Shown here: positions 53,297 through 64,000 of the stretch, one piece after another | Layout of the letters: each line of letters starts with the position of its first letter | How positions within the stretch are numbered: the first letter of the stretch is position 1 | Translations under genes and position numbers: made by a program | Source of the DNA: Brachionus rotundiformis | Taxonomy: Eukaryota > Rotifera > Eurotatoria > Ploima > Brachionidae | Direction: 5' to 3' | Assembly: GCA_016802295.1 (NCBI GenBank) | Contig: JAESIW010000129.1 | Span: 616,511 to 680,510, forward strand | Length of the DNA stretch: 64,000 bases | The notes under the pieces: generated by a model | Databases searched by the model: none | The model's input: the letters and a program-made list of their open reading frames with translations, nothing else | Told to the model about the DNA's origin: nothing

Positions 53297-56200
53297 ATTC
53301 GGCTTGGATGAAAACCCCGTTTTTTTTTAGTTTTATTATTTGTAAATTTTTTTTAAATTAAAATTAAATGCTTTAGCTAATAAACAATTTTAAAATTAAA
53401 TGAGTATTGAGGTTTTTCTGAATTTGCCAACCAAACATGGTTGTTACGGTTTGTATATTTTGAGAAACCGTTCTAGATATTTAAAACAAAAGTTAGAAAT
53501 TTTCGGCTTCAAAAATTACTATTCAAGGTGGCAAATAGTTTCCAACAATTAAAATTAATTAAATAAGACTTGCTTGAACAAATATTTTTCTTTAAATAAA
53601 ATGAAAGAAAAGAAAATTTTAAAAACTTTTGTTTAACTTTTTTTATTTCTTTTTAACAAACTAAATAGAATATTTTTAAACAATAGCTTTAAATTTATGA
53701 ATCTTCAAACTATTATTTTATTTAAAAAGTCATTTTAGTTTCGTAATAATTTGCTATTTATTTTAATATTATTTTAAAAAACTGATATTAATAAAAATCT
53801 AATTTATTTTTTAGTAACTTTGGTTCTATTGCGTACACCAAAGGACCAATTATTAGGATATTTTGTATGCTAAGTTATAAGCTAGTCATTTTAAGTACCA
53901 ACATACGATCACCTATTGTAAAAATGGTGATGTAAAATTAGATTATTATTCATCTATGTTGAATACAAAATACAAAAAAAAATATTTAATTTGTATTATA
54001 TTTTGTTAGTTTAGATTCATGATTTGAAAATTCACATTATATTTTGTAAATATATCAAAAAAAAAGAGATTAAATCTTGAAATTTTTAAAATAAATAAGA
54101 AAAAATAAAAAACTAATTTGTTCTCGGACAAATTTTTAAAAATTTCTAAATATTTTTATTCTTTCATAAATAAATAATTAAGTCAATTTTTAAAAAAATA
54201 ATTTATTGATCATTTTTTAAGGAAATTGTTTTATCAGCATAAAGAATTAGATTAATACACAAATAATTTTGATCTAATTTAAGCATTTAAAATGCTGAGA
54301 ATCATTTGTTTATTTATGTATGAGAATTGTATTTACTGTTGTGGTTTAATTATTATTTCCGTGAAATTTTTTTCTCCTGCTTATTTAATTGAGCATTTTA
54401 ACAGACACGATCATTAATTATTTACTACAACTATCTAATCAAAATGATAAATTTTGTTTCAAAAAAATTAGCAAATTTAACAACTAGATAGAAATTCTTA
54501 TCCTATAGTCGAGTATCTAGTTGCTGGTGAGCTTGGTACACAGTCCTTGCCAACTTTACCAAAGACAATTACTCAAACCCTTGCACTAAATCATGAATCA
54601 AGAGAGTATAAACATTTAAATCTGATAAACCATGCTGCATTCTTCTAATGAAATTAAAAACACAAAATTTAATTTAGAATTAAAAAAATGTATTCTTAAG
54701 ATAAACATTTTCAAAGAGGGAATTAGTTTTTCTGTTAAGTGAATTAAGAATAACAAAAGTTCGTAAAAATATAGTTTAATAGATTTCTATTAGAATAATT
54801 GATTTTAAATTTTTGGTCTAATTTTTTAGCTATTTTAACCAGTTTGAAAAGTATTATTTTTTTTCTGGGTTATGAATGTACCTGAAGAAATTCAGAATTC
54901 AATTTCTTTTTGTTTTTCTCTTTCGATTTTATTCACTAATAGTTCATATTCATTTGGAATTAATTCAAATTATTCTATCATTTTTTCGAATAGAAAAAAT
55001 AATCATATATTTATATATTTTTTTCAGATAACAACTAGCTGGAACTAACTTTGACAGAAAGAGGATATCAAAGATCTGATTCTGTCGCCCGAGAACTAGG
55101 TCTTTCTAAATTAAAAATTATTTCTTTGAATAATCATAATTTTGGCTTTATATTTACTTGACGCAATGAAAATTTAATTAATTTTAACTTGTTAAAAATT
55201 AAAAAGCAGGTTACGAAATTTTATTAATACAAAATAAATTTAATTTTTTTTTTATATATAGTCACTATTTTGGAGATATTCTAGTAATTTGATTGCTGCT
55301 CAACGTCATATTCAGCCTGGGTCTAACTTGAAAATTTTCTTAATTTTTAATTAAAAATTCAATTAAAAATAGATTTTGTTCACTATACGAATTCCGAATA
55401 TGGCCCCGCAGGCTTATCGTTTTGTAATGATCAATCGCTCAATAAAGCTAAATCGTTTATGTTTTCTACTCTAAATTAATTGAATCGAAGAGACCATATA
55501 AGCTACTTACTTTAAATAAACTGGTTCTTTTACTAAAAGCTTAATTTCAAAAATAAGCTTAGACTTGTTAAGGAAATGGCCTAAACTGTTCCAATTCGAG
55601 CACAATGCCTAATTGGAACACTGTTTGATAAATCCAAATTGTGTTCAAAATTCCCCAGGATACATGATCAATTGAGTTTTTATGTTAAAATGTATTTTTT
55701 TTATTAAATTAAATTGAATTAAATTAAATTAAAAATTAGGGTTAAAAGTTATTAATTATAAATTAAAAATGTTCTGATTCTGGTGTTAAATTTTCTCACA
55801 GCTAAGAGTGTACAGTCGATTTCATGTCCCATTTAATCAAGCATGCTTATCGATTACCAAGACAATTAGACTCAGGGAAACATTGTTTTATGTCGTGATC
55901 GATATTTAGCATTGACTCACGCGAGCACTTAAAAAATAGCCGCCCTGTCTTTGACCAAGGTCTTCTCATCTCTATAGTTTAAAATTGATTAAGATCTTTA
56001 AATTTGAATCGATTTGTTTGCTTGATTTGTTTTGTATGTGTATCATCTTTGCATTCTGAGGTTAGTTGAGTTGTAGGGCTTCTGAGCCCGGATCAGATGA
56101 CAACTAATAGGATTTCTATGCAGTTTTGTAAAGGAAGCAATTTTTCTTTAACTTTAAAGTGATTTAGAATCGATTTGGCAAATTGGTCTTGAATGTCTTA

Positions 56201-59200
56201 GAAAATTGTTTACCTGAATTAACTTGATTTGAATTAGTCAAAGTAGTTCGACTGTTGCTAGGCTTTCAGACGACTTAAATCCCATAAGCGACTGAATAAA
56301 TTTGTGTCGAACAGCTTTTCTTCCTGTTAGTAAAAGTGTGATTAAAATTAAAATTATAGATTTAGGTTTCGACTGATGATTTTAGATTAGATAGAATGTC
56401 AAGATTATTTGGCTCCAGCAGAGCAAAAGCCTAATTAAAAGCTACTACTTTTTGTTTAAAGTAAAAAAATCTACTTTCAACAAAGTTATTTTGAATTGTT
56501 TTATCAATTTTAAAGTACTTTTAGATAAAAGTTACTCCTTAATAATGATAAAATCGAATTTTTTAAAAGGTCTTTAATCACCTAACAAAGGTTAATTGAT
56601 CAAATTTTTCAAAATTAAGTTTAAATGTTTTATTTTGTTCATTTTTTTGTATGTATGGCATAAATAGATCAAAAATGTTTATTTAATCACTTTTAAAGTG
56701 GTAATAAATCATTATAAAAGTAAAATTAGTGTTAAATTTTTAATTTTTAATCTTGTATTAGCAATTAAAGTAATTCTTCTTGTTCAAATAATCGGAAAAA
56801 TATGGTACTAAAAATGATTAAAAAAAAGGCTTTTTTAGGATTTATTAGAATTTAGGCTCCATATTTTTTGAACCTTGAAATTTATATTTTTAACAAGTAG
56901 CAAAATGTTGGATTTTTATCTTTTAGTAATTTTTTAAGCTAAAAATAAAGGTAGTTTTTTTCCTCAATAGCCAAAGAAAAATAAAAAAATTTTAAAAAAT
57001 TAGTGTTTTATTGACCATGTTGGTTCTAAATCGATTTACGGCCTCAATCTGTGATAGAGCTCTCTCAGTCAATCAGGTAATTAAATATACGTTGATTAAA
57101 ACTTGATATTTTACTTCTGTTTTTGAAAGGAAATAAATTTTGTATATTAATCAGGCAAATAAAAATTTAATGAGAAAATAATAATTTTCATCAATTTTTT
57201 ATTGATAATAAATTTGACTACTAAATTAGATGCTTTTGTAATAGAGGTCTCTGCATTAAGTATTTTCAAATAATTTTAATTTTACCTAGACTTGATTAAT
57301 TTAGAAATCTGCATCAAGTCAAAGCTCTTTATGAATTAGAAAGATTAAAAACTTGGGTTGAAATGGCATTTAAGAGTATTTGGAATGTTCCACAAAAGAT
57401 GGAGATATGTAAAAAAGTGTCAGCAAAGAAAAAGCCGTGATTCCCAGCTTTAAAAAAGACTTAATTGCATCAATACTTGAATCCACAGTACCAATAGCCA
57501 CGAAAATAGCAAATCAAAAGTGCTTATGGTAATAACTTTGTAGCTTAGTAGTTAGTAAAAAATAATTAAGATAAGGTTGATGAGTAAGTGTAAGCTCTTC
57601 CAAGTGTCTGTCTTTAGAATACGTGACAAGTATTGTTTATCTTGTCAGTCAGTTAAGAGGCTGATGACTAAATTAAACTTTTAGATAACAGATACTAAAT
57701 GTAATGTTTATATTAGTACTCTTGGGCCCGTCTATCCGATCTTCTCGTTAGACGTATTGGAACAGCTATTTATGCTCCTTTCTAACTTAAACGCTCATGG
57801 TTAAGTTAGTTAATTAAACCAGTGATATCGACAAAGATGTCGCTATATCACACTAAATAAGTTGGAAGTCAGAACCTCATGGTTCCTAAAGGGCAAACAT
57901 TCAGCATGTGATCACAAGAGCTCTAGAATTTAATTTTTCTCAAATAAACTGTTAAAAATGGTTGAAAAACTTACCTTAACCAGTGGTTGGAGAGAATACT
58001 GTGAACAAGTCAAAGCAGAATTACACAAATAATTGTTTTAATCCACTATGCGTAAGCCTGTTCCCTAGCCAGAGGTATTCAGCAACTTAAAAGGGATTAA
58101 GTTGAATTAAGGAAAATAATTATGTATGGGTAACTCTTTATTCGGAATCTCTAATATTAGAAAATTTAGTCCTTTTGTAATAATAAAGACTTACTTCAGA
58201 AAAGTGAATGCACAAGAAAGTAAGATATAGAGACTACTTCAAGTCAGTCTCTAACAATTATGAACTATCAGGAATAGATTAATTAAAAATTTTTAAGTTC
58301 CAATTAAAACATTTTGTATTCAGGTCATGTTTTTTGTATTTTATCATATTTTATATTTATATAATTAAGAGCCTAAGGAAACTATACAATATTATTCAAA
58401 AAAATTGTTTTGCCTTGGCTGGTTGGAATGGAACTTAGTCCCTTCTTTCGGCCTCTTGGTTAAATGTTGATAAGATATAGTAAATTATTTTTAGTTGGTT
58501 AAACAAAGTAGTACTTAAATTATACAATATGATTATATTTAAAAACAGATTGAAGTATCAATGGTTTTATGGTAAAAGCCATCAAAGGACCATAAAGTAC
58601 AAGTAAATTAAGTTTTGATTGACGAGGCTATAAAGGAGGTCTAAGCGCCATTCCGATCTGGTCATGTCCAACCAATTAAGAAGTCTAGCAATTAAGAATC
58701 AAGAATAAGGAAGATTTATTTTTTACAAAATGGACATTAAGAATTTTATCTTATTTTTCAAAAAAGGGTAATAGATATGATATGAGAGCAGCTGGCTACT
58801 AAATAAATAGCTTATCTCAAATCGAAGCAAACATACTTTTATGTAGAAGTGTGTGGATTTGTACCTATTTATCTTATCATTTTTTGTTCTAAATGTTTGC
58901 TTTAGATATATAATTAAATGTTAAATGAAGCACTGTGATTTAGGCCTCGTTGAGTTGACATTTGTTGGCAAAATATTATTTGAAATTGAGATTAACTCGA
59001 CAAGAATTGATCAATTGATAACACAAAATTGTTCATTCAGTTATTGTTTTTAAACTTTGGCAAATATTTACAAATCAATTTTAGAGTGATTCGTAGTAAT
59101 TTGAGTACGTCAAATAGTTGGTAAACACTCGAACTAAATTTAAATCAAATTATTTAAATCACAGATTGGAATAAGCATAGATACTGGACTTGGCAATAAC

Positions 59201-61774
59201 TGGCTTTGTTTAATTTGTATCAAATTTGCTTGCTAAGCGCATTTAGCGTGTGTATAGAGTATCATTGATTAAGTCAAAACCAAAACACCACCAAGGAAAA
59301 TGACTGACTTGCTCAAATAGGATTAAATACACACGTTTTGCTATTTATTATTCGAATTAAATAGAAGATAAAGCACATATTGGGTTAAAGATTGGTCTAG
59401 GTGATTGGATCAATCACGCTGAATTCCTAGAATTCATTAGGTCTCGTATTTATGCTTAAAATTAAGGTGTTATTTGAATAGCAAATATTTGCTTTTGTTA
59501 TTTTAGTGTGATAATTTTAGACCATGGCTATTTGATTTCGATTAGAATAATCTTTATGGAAAAGAATTTGCTAGCCGTGCTCATTAATCATAACCTATTA
59601 TTATGGTGACTAAATTTTTGATTTTTATTTTTTTATAGAATATATTTCATCTGTAAAAACAAATGTGTAAGATAATTTTTTTTGCTAATTGTATTAATAG
59701 GTAAGCTGGAAACATTTATGTCAAATTTAGGAATAGTTTATTGAGTATTTTTTTAAAATAAAAATATGAAAAATTTGTTTATTTTCTCAAAAGGTCGGAA
59801 ATGTGCAAATATTTTCGCTACAATTAGTGACTACAATAGAGTTGACATGTTTTGAATGTCAAATTAGTTAATAGATATAAGTAATTTTTAATTCTTGTGC
59901 CATTAGTAATTATTTGGCAAGATTTTTATTTCATTGAATACATTTTTACCTTAATTAAAGTCTGTCTATCTTTTCAAAGCTAAATTTTAATAATTATATT
60001 TATTTAACATTTAAGTTTAATTGTTAATTTTCATTTTTAAATTTATTTATTTTATTTGTCCGCTTGTTTCTTTAGAGTAACAGGTTTAACAAAATTGATC
60101 TTGTAAAAAAGTTTAAATAAAATTTGTCATTTACAGAATAATAAAAGATCAAATAAGATAAAAAAAAATAGATAAAAATTAGTGTTTATGTTGTTACTTA
60201 ACGCATTAAAGTAAATAAATGAACATTTAGTAAAATAAAAATTTTGAATAAAGTTTAATGAGTGAATTCTTTGTAAAGCAAGTTTACTTAATTTGGTTAA
60301 AAAATATTATTGTCATTTTAATCTTGAAGATAAAATTTCTATCAGTTCTATCAACAATTTGTATATAATAAAAATCAAATTACAATTTTTTTCATATTAT
60401 AGATATTTTTTAATATTGTATTCAATTTTCTATTATTAATAAAAATTAATTAGATCTTAAAATGAAATCGAAGAGACATTCAGGCGAAATTAATTTTTTA
60501 ACGAGTTTTTGAAGAAGGAAATAGGGCCATATGCTTAATTTTTTAATTAAATGTAATTATTTTTTTATTATAAAATTATACAATGTAATCTTATATCTTT
60601 AGATTGGTGGAAGGATAATTTCTGGTCGAACTAACACCAAAAGTAAAGACTCAATTGCCAGTTTTCATAACAACAATTATATTTCCTTTAAAATATAAAC
60701 TTTTAACTAATTAACTTCATTTACTAAAAATGTATTTGTCCAAAGTTTAATTAATTTATCCAAATTCAAACTGTGTCCACAAAAATAAATCTTGCCAATT
60801 GTGAATAATTTTCCCATAAAATTTTATTACCCAATTAACAAAAATAAAAGTTTATATTTAATTATGTAAGCCATAGCCAATAAAAAATAATTTTATCAAA
60901 AATTAGCCAATTAATCAAGTTAATTATCATTTTTTTATATGCTAATCATTAACATGGGATTATTGGGCCGAGCAGAAAAAAGTCAATAAAATAAAAGTTG
61001 GATCAAAAGTGAGCATATTAGGCTATTTTGTTGGGATTCTTCATACTAAGGTCGTTAAATCGGAGCTAGAACCTTTGAGACTTTGAAAGCCATTCTAATC
61101 TAGAAATAAACAAAAATTAACCTATATGAATATAAAAATCAATAAATCTAAAAAATCGAATATTGATTAATGTGAATTATTTGAATAAGAAAAAGATTAA
61201 GGCTCAAAATATCACAATTGATTCAAAACAATCGAAAAGAAGCGGAACAATCTTAAAACAAATATATTCTATTGATAATCGATTTTTAATATTCTTTTTT
61301 TTTTATTTTATTTCATTTTATTTTAAAGTTTATAATCTAAATTTGATTAGAAATTAATTCTAGGCTGTTAAAGAAAAATTGACTTTAGTGCGTCTAAATT
61401 TCAGGTCTAGCAAGCCATGTGAAGCGTGAACTAATCCTGATAATACTTTAATTGAAGTCCTCATTCGTACAAACACTTAAGGCTATCTTCATTCAAAACA
61501 AATATAATCCGGTTTAATCACCTGAATATCCGTTGGACATTCTATGTCTCAAAAACGGAATACACACTCATAAAGTCATCATCTCTAGCTCTCGCTGGGA
61601 CACAATAAAAAAGTTGTATAATTTTATTAATACTTTGGAGAGACAGAGCAAGAGAGGATATGACAATAAAACCTGTAATTATATAAACCAAGTCAAATAT
61701 ATATTTATTTGAATAAAAATCTAAGCTAATATATCTGGACTGCTTATTAGTTTGGCTAAGATCTAAATTTTTGG

Positions 61775-61835
61775 TTATAGTCTAGCAGTTGGTGCACCCG
61801 TCATCAAGCAAATGATCAGAACCCATTTTTTCATT
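61775..61835 (+). repeat. Possible tRNA-derived SINE head
   Basis: The stretch around TAGTCTAGCAGTTGGTGCAC, followed by CCGTCATCAAGC and GATCAGAACCC, follows the order of a tRNA D arm (A-box-like TAGCAGTTGG), anticodon region and a weak B-box half. The stems do not pair well enough to call a tRNA. Confidence 0.2.
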
Positions 61836-62309
61836 TGGAAGCAAACCGCCTTGGTAAAGATTGCGGTATAGAATATCAACTAGATGAGTTTTCAAGAAAA
61901 AAAGATTTGTCCACATTCACAGCAAATTTATTTCCAGTTATTACACTTTCTTCAAGTAATGTATTAATTTGAAAATTTCAATCAAATCACTCCTCACTTG
62001 ACTTTCATCTTTATATTTTAAAAAAAGTTAATTTTTTTGTTAAATTTATTTCAGAAAACACCTTATGGGTGATGTTTATAGTATATAGTAAAATTATTAA
62101 AAATTAGATTAAAAAATCACGAAAAAATGCTTGGTACCTCTAATTTTAAAAAATTACCAGCTTTGTAGCTTAATAATTAGAGTTTTTTTTCTATTTATTC
62201 ATTAAAAATATGTTTTTTAGGTAAACCGTCCGAGAAGCTTACATAAAATTAATTAAGAAGAGAAGAAAAAGCTTGACATTTTTAGGATAAAAATTAGTAT
62301 AGTTAATAG

Positions 62310-62400
62310 AGTTTTTTCGCAGACGACGCAGTCACCTCTGTGTCAGGTCGGAGTTTACGCTCAAAAGGTATTTCATCAAATATAAGAAAGTTTGGTCAGT
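62310..62400 (+). mobile_element. Reverse-transcriptase palm scrap
   Basis: The plus-strand frame reads FFADDAVTSVSGRSLRSKGI, then a helix-like SSNIRKFGQ and a stop. F-A-D-D-A followed by V-x-x-V-S-G-R-S-L is the catalytic box of LINE reverse transcriptases. Flanking frames are broken, so this is a dead fragment. Confidence 0.4.
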
Positions 62401-64000
62401 AAAATATTTCTTCTATTCGAAAATATTCCATTTCAAAAATGTGACTCCAACAAAAAATAAAAAAATAAATTGACTTTTTTCTCTTCTATTAGAGGCATGA
62501 AAAATGCATTTTCAGATTATATAATTTTCTTATAAGCAAGTAAAATTTTTCTGTTAATAAATAATTCGAGTCAAGGATAACTTTTTATTTAAATACAAAT
62601 TTTTTCTATGTCTCATCGTTCTTAGTGATTTGTTTAACGTTATAATTTAATTTTTTCCATGTCCTTTTTTTATTTTATTTTTATTCTTTTATTTTAATTT
62701 AGAACTTAAATTTGTATTTCTTTTTGCAACTTTATCTGAAGGAGCAATAGCTCGATCAGAGTAACAAATAAATAAATATGTCTGGTTACTTATATTTGGG
62801 AAAATACGGTAATTAGAAAGGAAATGAGTGTACCCTATGCTCCACAAGGAGGGAATAAAGATTACACAAAATAGTAAATAAAGAGAGTCGACGATACTTG
62901 GGGGGTGAAAAAAGTCGTCTTCTCTGAGTGAACAGTTGGTCTAAGTCTTCATATTTCCGTCAGTAGTCATCTGAAATCGATTATGCGCATTCGGCATAAA
63001 TGAATAGAACGAAATGCTTGTTTGTTTATTTGTTTATCAAATATTTCATCAGGCCAGCCCTGGGGGGTCTATGTGACGCCCGGACGGTAAGCAGTCAACA
63101 AGTAAAATCTCAGCATGATCATTTTCCAAACATCAAATTTAGTTTTGTTTAAAAAAAAAGCAAATCATTTGTCATGAACAGATCCTGGTCGAGCATGACT
63201 CTAAGCCAAACAGATAATCTAAAATTAATCTTGGACTAATTGCAATATGATTCCAAATTTCTATTTCATAGTCCCATATGTTAATTAAAATCCAATTGCC
63301 ATACAAAAACAAGTCCTAATCTAGGTTATGATTCAATTATAAATACAGTTGAAAAAATAAACAGCATAGCCTTGAGATGGAGCAAAAATTCTAAAAGCTT
63401 TTCAAACATACATTAACGTAGAGGTATTAATTCGTGTCTAATCGCATTAGACCAGCATTGAGTCATCAGCTAATTCAAATCAATTCATTCGGAATAATGG
63501 AGCAACATTTGTGAATGAATAGGAAAACGTGTGGCTCTCTATTGATAACAGATTCTAAAATTATTCTAGCTCATGAATTAAGTGAAATATTTGTTAAAAA
63601 AATTTAAATTAAAATTCAAGTGTTGTTTACATTAAAATTCTGTCAAGTGAATTAGAGTAGTTGTTTCAAGAGAGGAGAGAGACACGAAGAGAATATGTGT
63701 TTATTTATCTAAGGTTTTCCTGCTTTTTCGGCTTAGTTGTCCTAACCTTGTCCAAACCAAGAGGCTCTCAAGAGCAATTCAAATATTAGTTCTGATAAGA
63801 TCGATTAGAATCACTTAATCCGAGTTTAGTTCGGATTTTTGTGTCGGAAATTAATGCAGAATTAAGGAAGAACTCGCCAGAGAAATTATCTGATTTATTT
63901 GTCACTTTGATACAACACAAAAATAAATTAGAAATTCTTTTATTTAGGTGGACCATATTTTAAATCAATATATTCAAATTTAAATTTAGTACTAATTTTT

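Larger units (their letters stand above)
53297..64000. other. 10.7-kb interval with no supportable gene
   Basis: After the protocadherin no coding exon can be established. Composition varies: ~55800-56350, ~57000-58200 and ~62880-63500 are less A/T-rich than the rest. Weak leads are a 20-codon ATG-to-donor segment at 57017-57076, a tRNA-like stretch near 61775-61835, and a reverse-transcriptase scrap at ~62310-62400. It may be a long upstream or intronic regulatory region of a gene beyond the window. Confidence 0.5.

Overview
This is a window of AT-rich eukaryotic nuclear DNA from an animal. The genes have human-like orthologues (leishmanolysin-like peptidase, HECTD3, ECHDC3, MAD1, PPM1D, PTAR1, TRIAP1, UBLCP1, FBXO8, FCF2/DNTTIP2, major vault protein, a protocadherin). 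They are split by short GT-AG introns of about 45-75 bp, use the standard genetic code, and are separated by intergenic DNA that is roughly three-quarters A+T. A small compact lophotrochozoan genome such as a monogonont rotifer (Brachionus type) is my best guess. That guess is inference, not proof. Exon joins were made by eye from GT/AG sites, reading-frame continuity and remembered family sequences. Most are firm, because the whole spliced frame closes and matches the family in order.

Layout. 0.4-2.0 kb: a membrane-anchored GT92-type glycosyltransferase. 2.1-2.8 kb: a degenerate inverted-repeat element. 4.5-9.1 kb: a 12-exon leishmanolysin-like metalloprotease. 9.4-9.9 kb: a small orphan gene. 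10.6 kb: a Tc1/mariner-type MITE. 11.7-16.0 kb (minus): a 10-exon HECTD3 ubiquitin ligase whose first intron carries a LINE remnant. 16.4-17.3 kb (minus): ECHDC3, divergent from MAD1 (18.1-20.0 kb). 21.0-21.9 kb: a decayed non-LTR retrotransposon. 22.7-24.6 kb: an intronless, GC-rich PPM1D phosphatase. 25.2-25.7 kb: a tRNA-Phe(GAA)-containing unit bracketed by 47-bp direct repeats. 26.1-26.5 kb: a fold-back MITE. 27.4-29.9 kb: a tight PTAR1-TRIAP1 pair facing UBLCP1. 31.4-32.4 kb: FBXO8. 33.0-35.7 kb: transposon debris (MULE transposase, LINE, PHD-type finger). 36.4-37.6 kb (minus): an unrecognised 372-aa gene, divergent from FCF2 (37.9-38.7 kb). 39.5-45.4 kb: a tandem pair of major vault protein genes. 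45.5-46.5 kb (minus): a two-RRM protein. 48.25-48.6 kb: a small Dpy-30/RIIa-like protein. 49.6-53.3 kb: a protocadherin. 53.3-64.0 kb: about 10.7 kb in which I can support no gene.

Functional links are loose, as expected for an animal chromosome. Two genes concern mitochondria (ECHDC3, TRIAP1), two concern ubiquitin or proteasome control (HECTD3, UBLCP1), and FBXO8 is an F-box/Sec7 protein. The most notable features are the mosaic near-identity of the two vault genes (probable gene conversion confined to intron-free tracts), the direct-repeat-flanked tRNA with an encoded CCA, the compositional outlier PPM1D, and several TA-flanked or fold-back mobile elements. I found no convincing evidence for a wholly new biological system.
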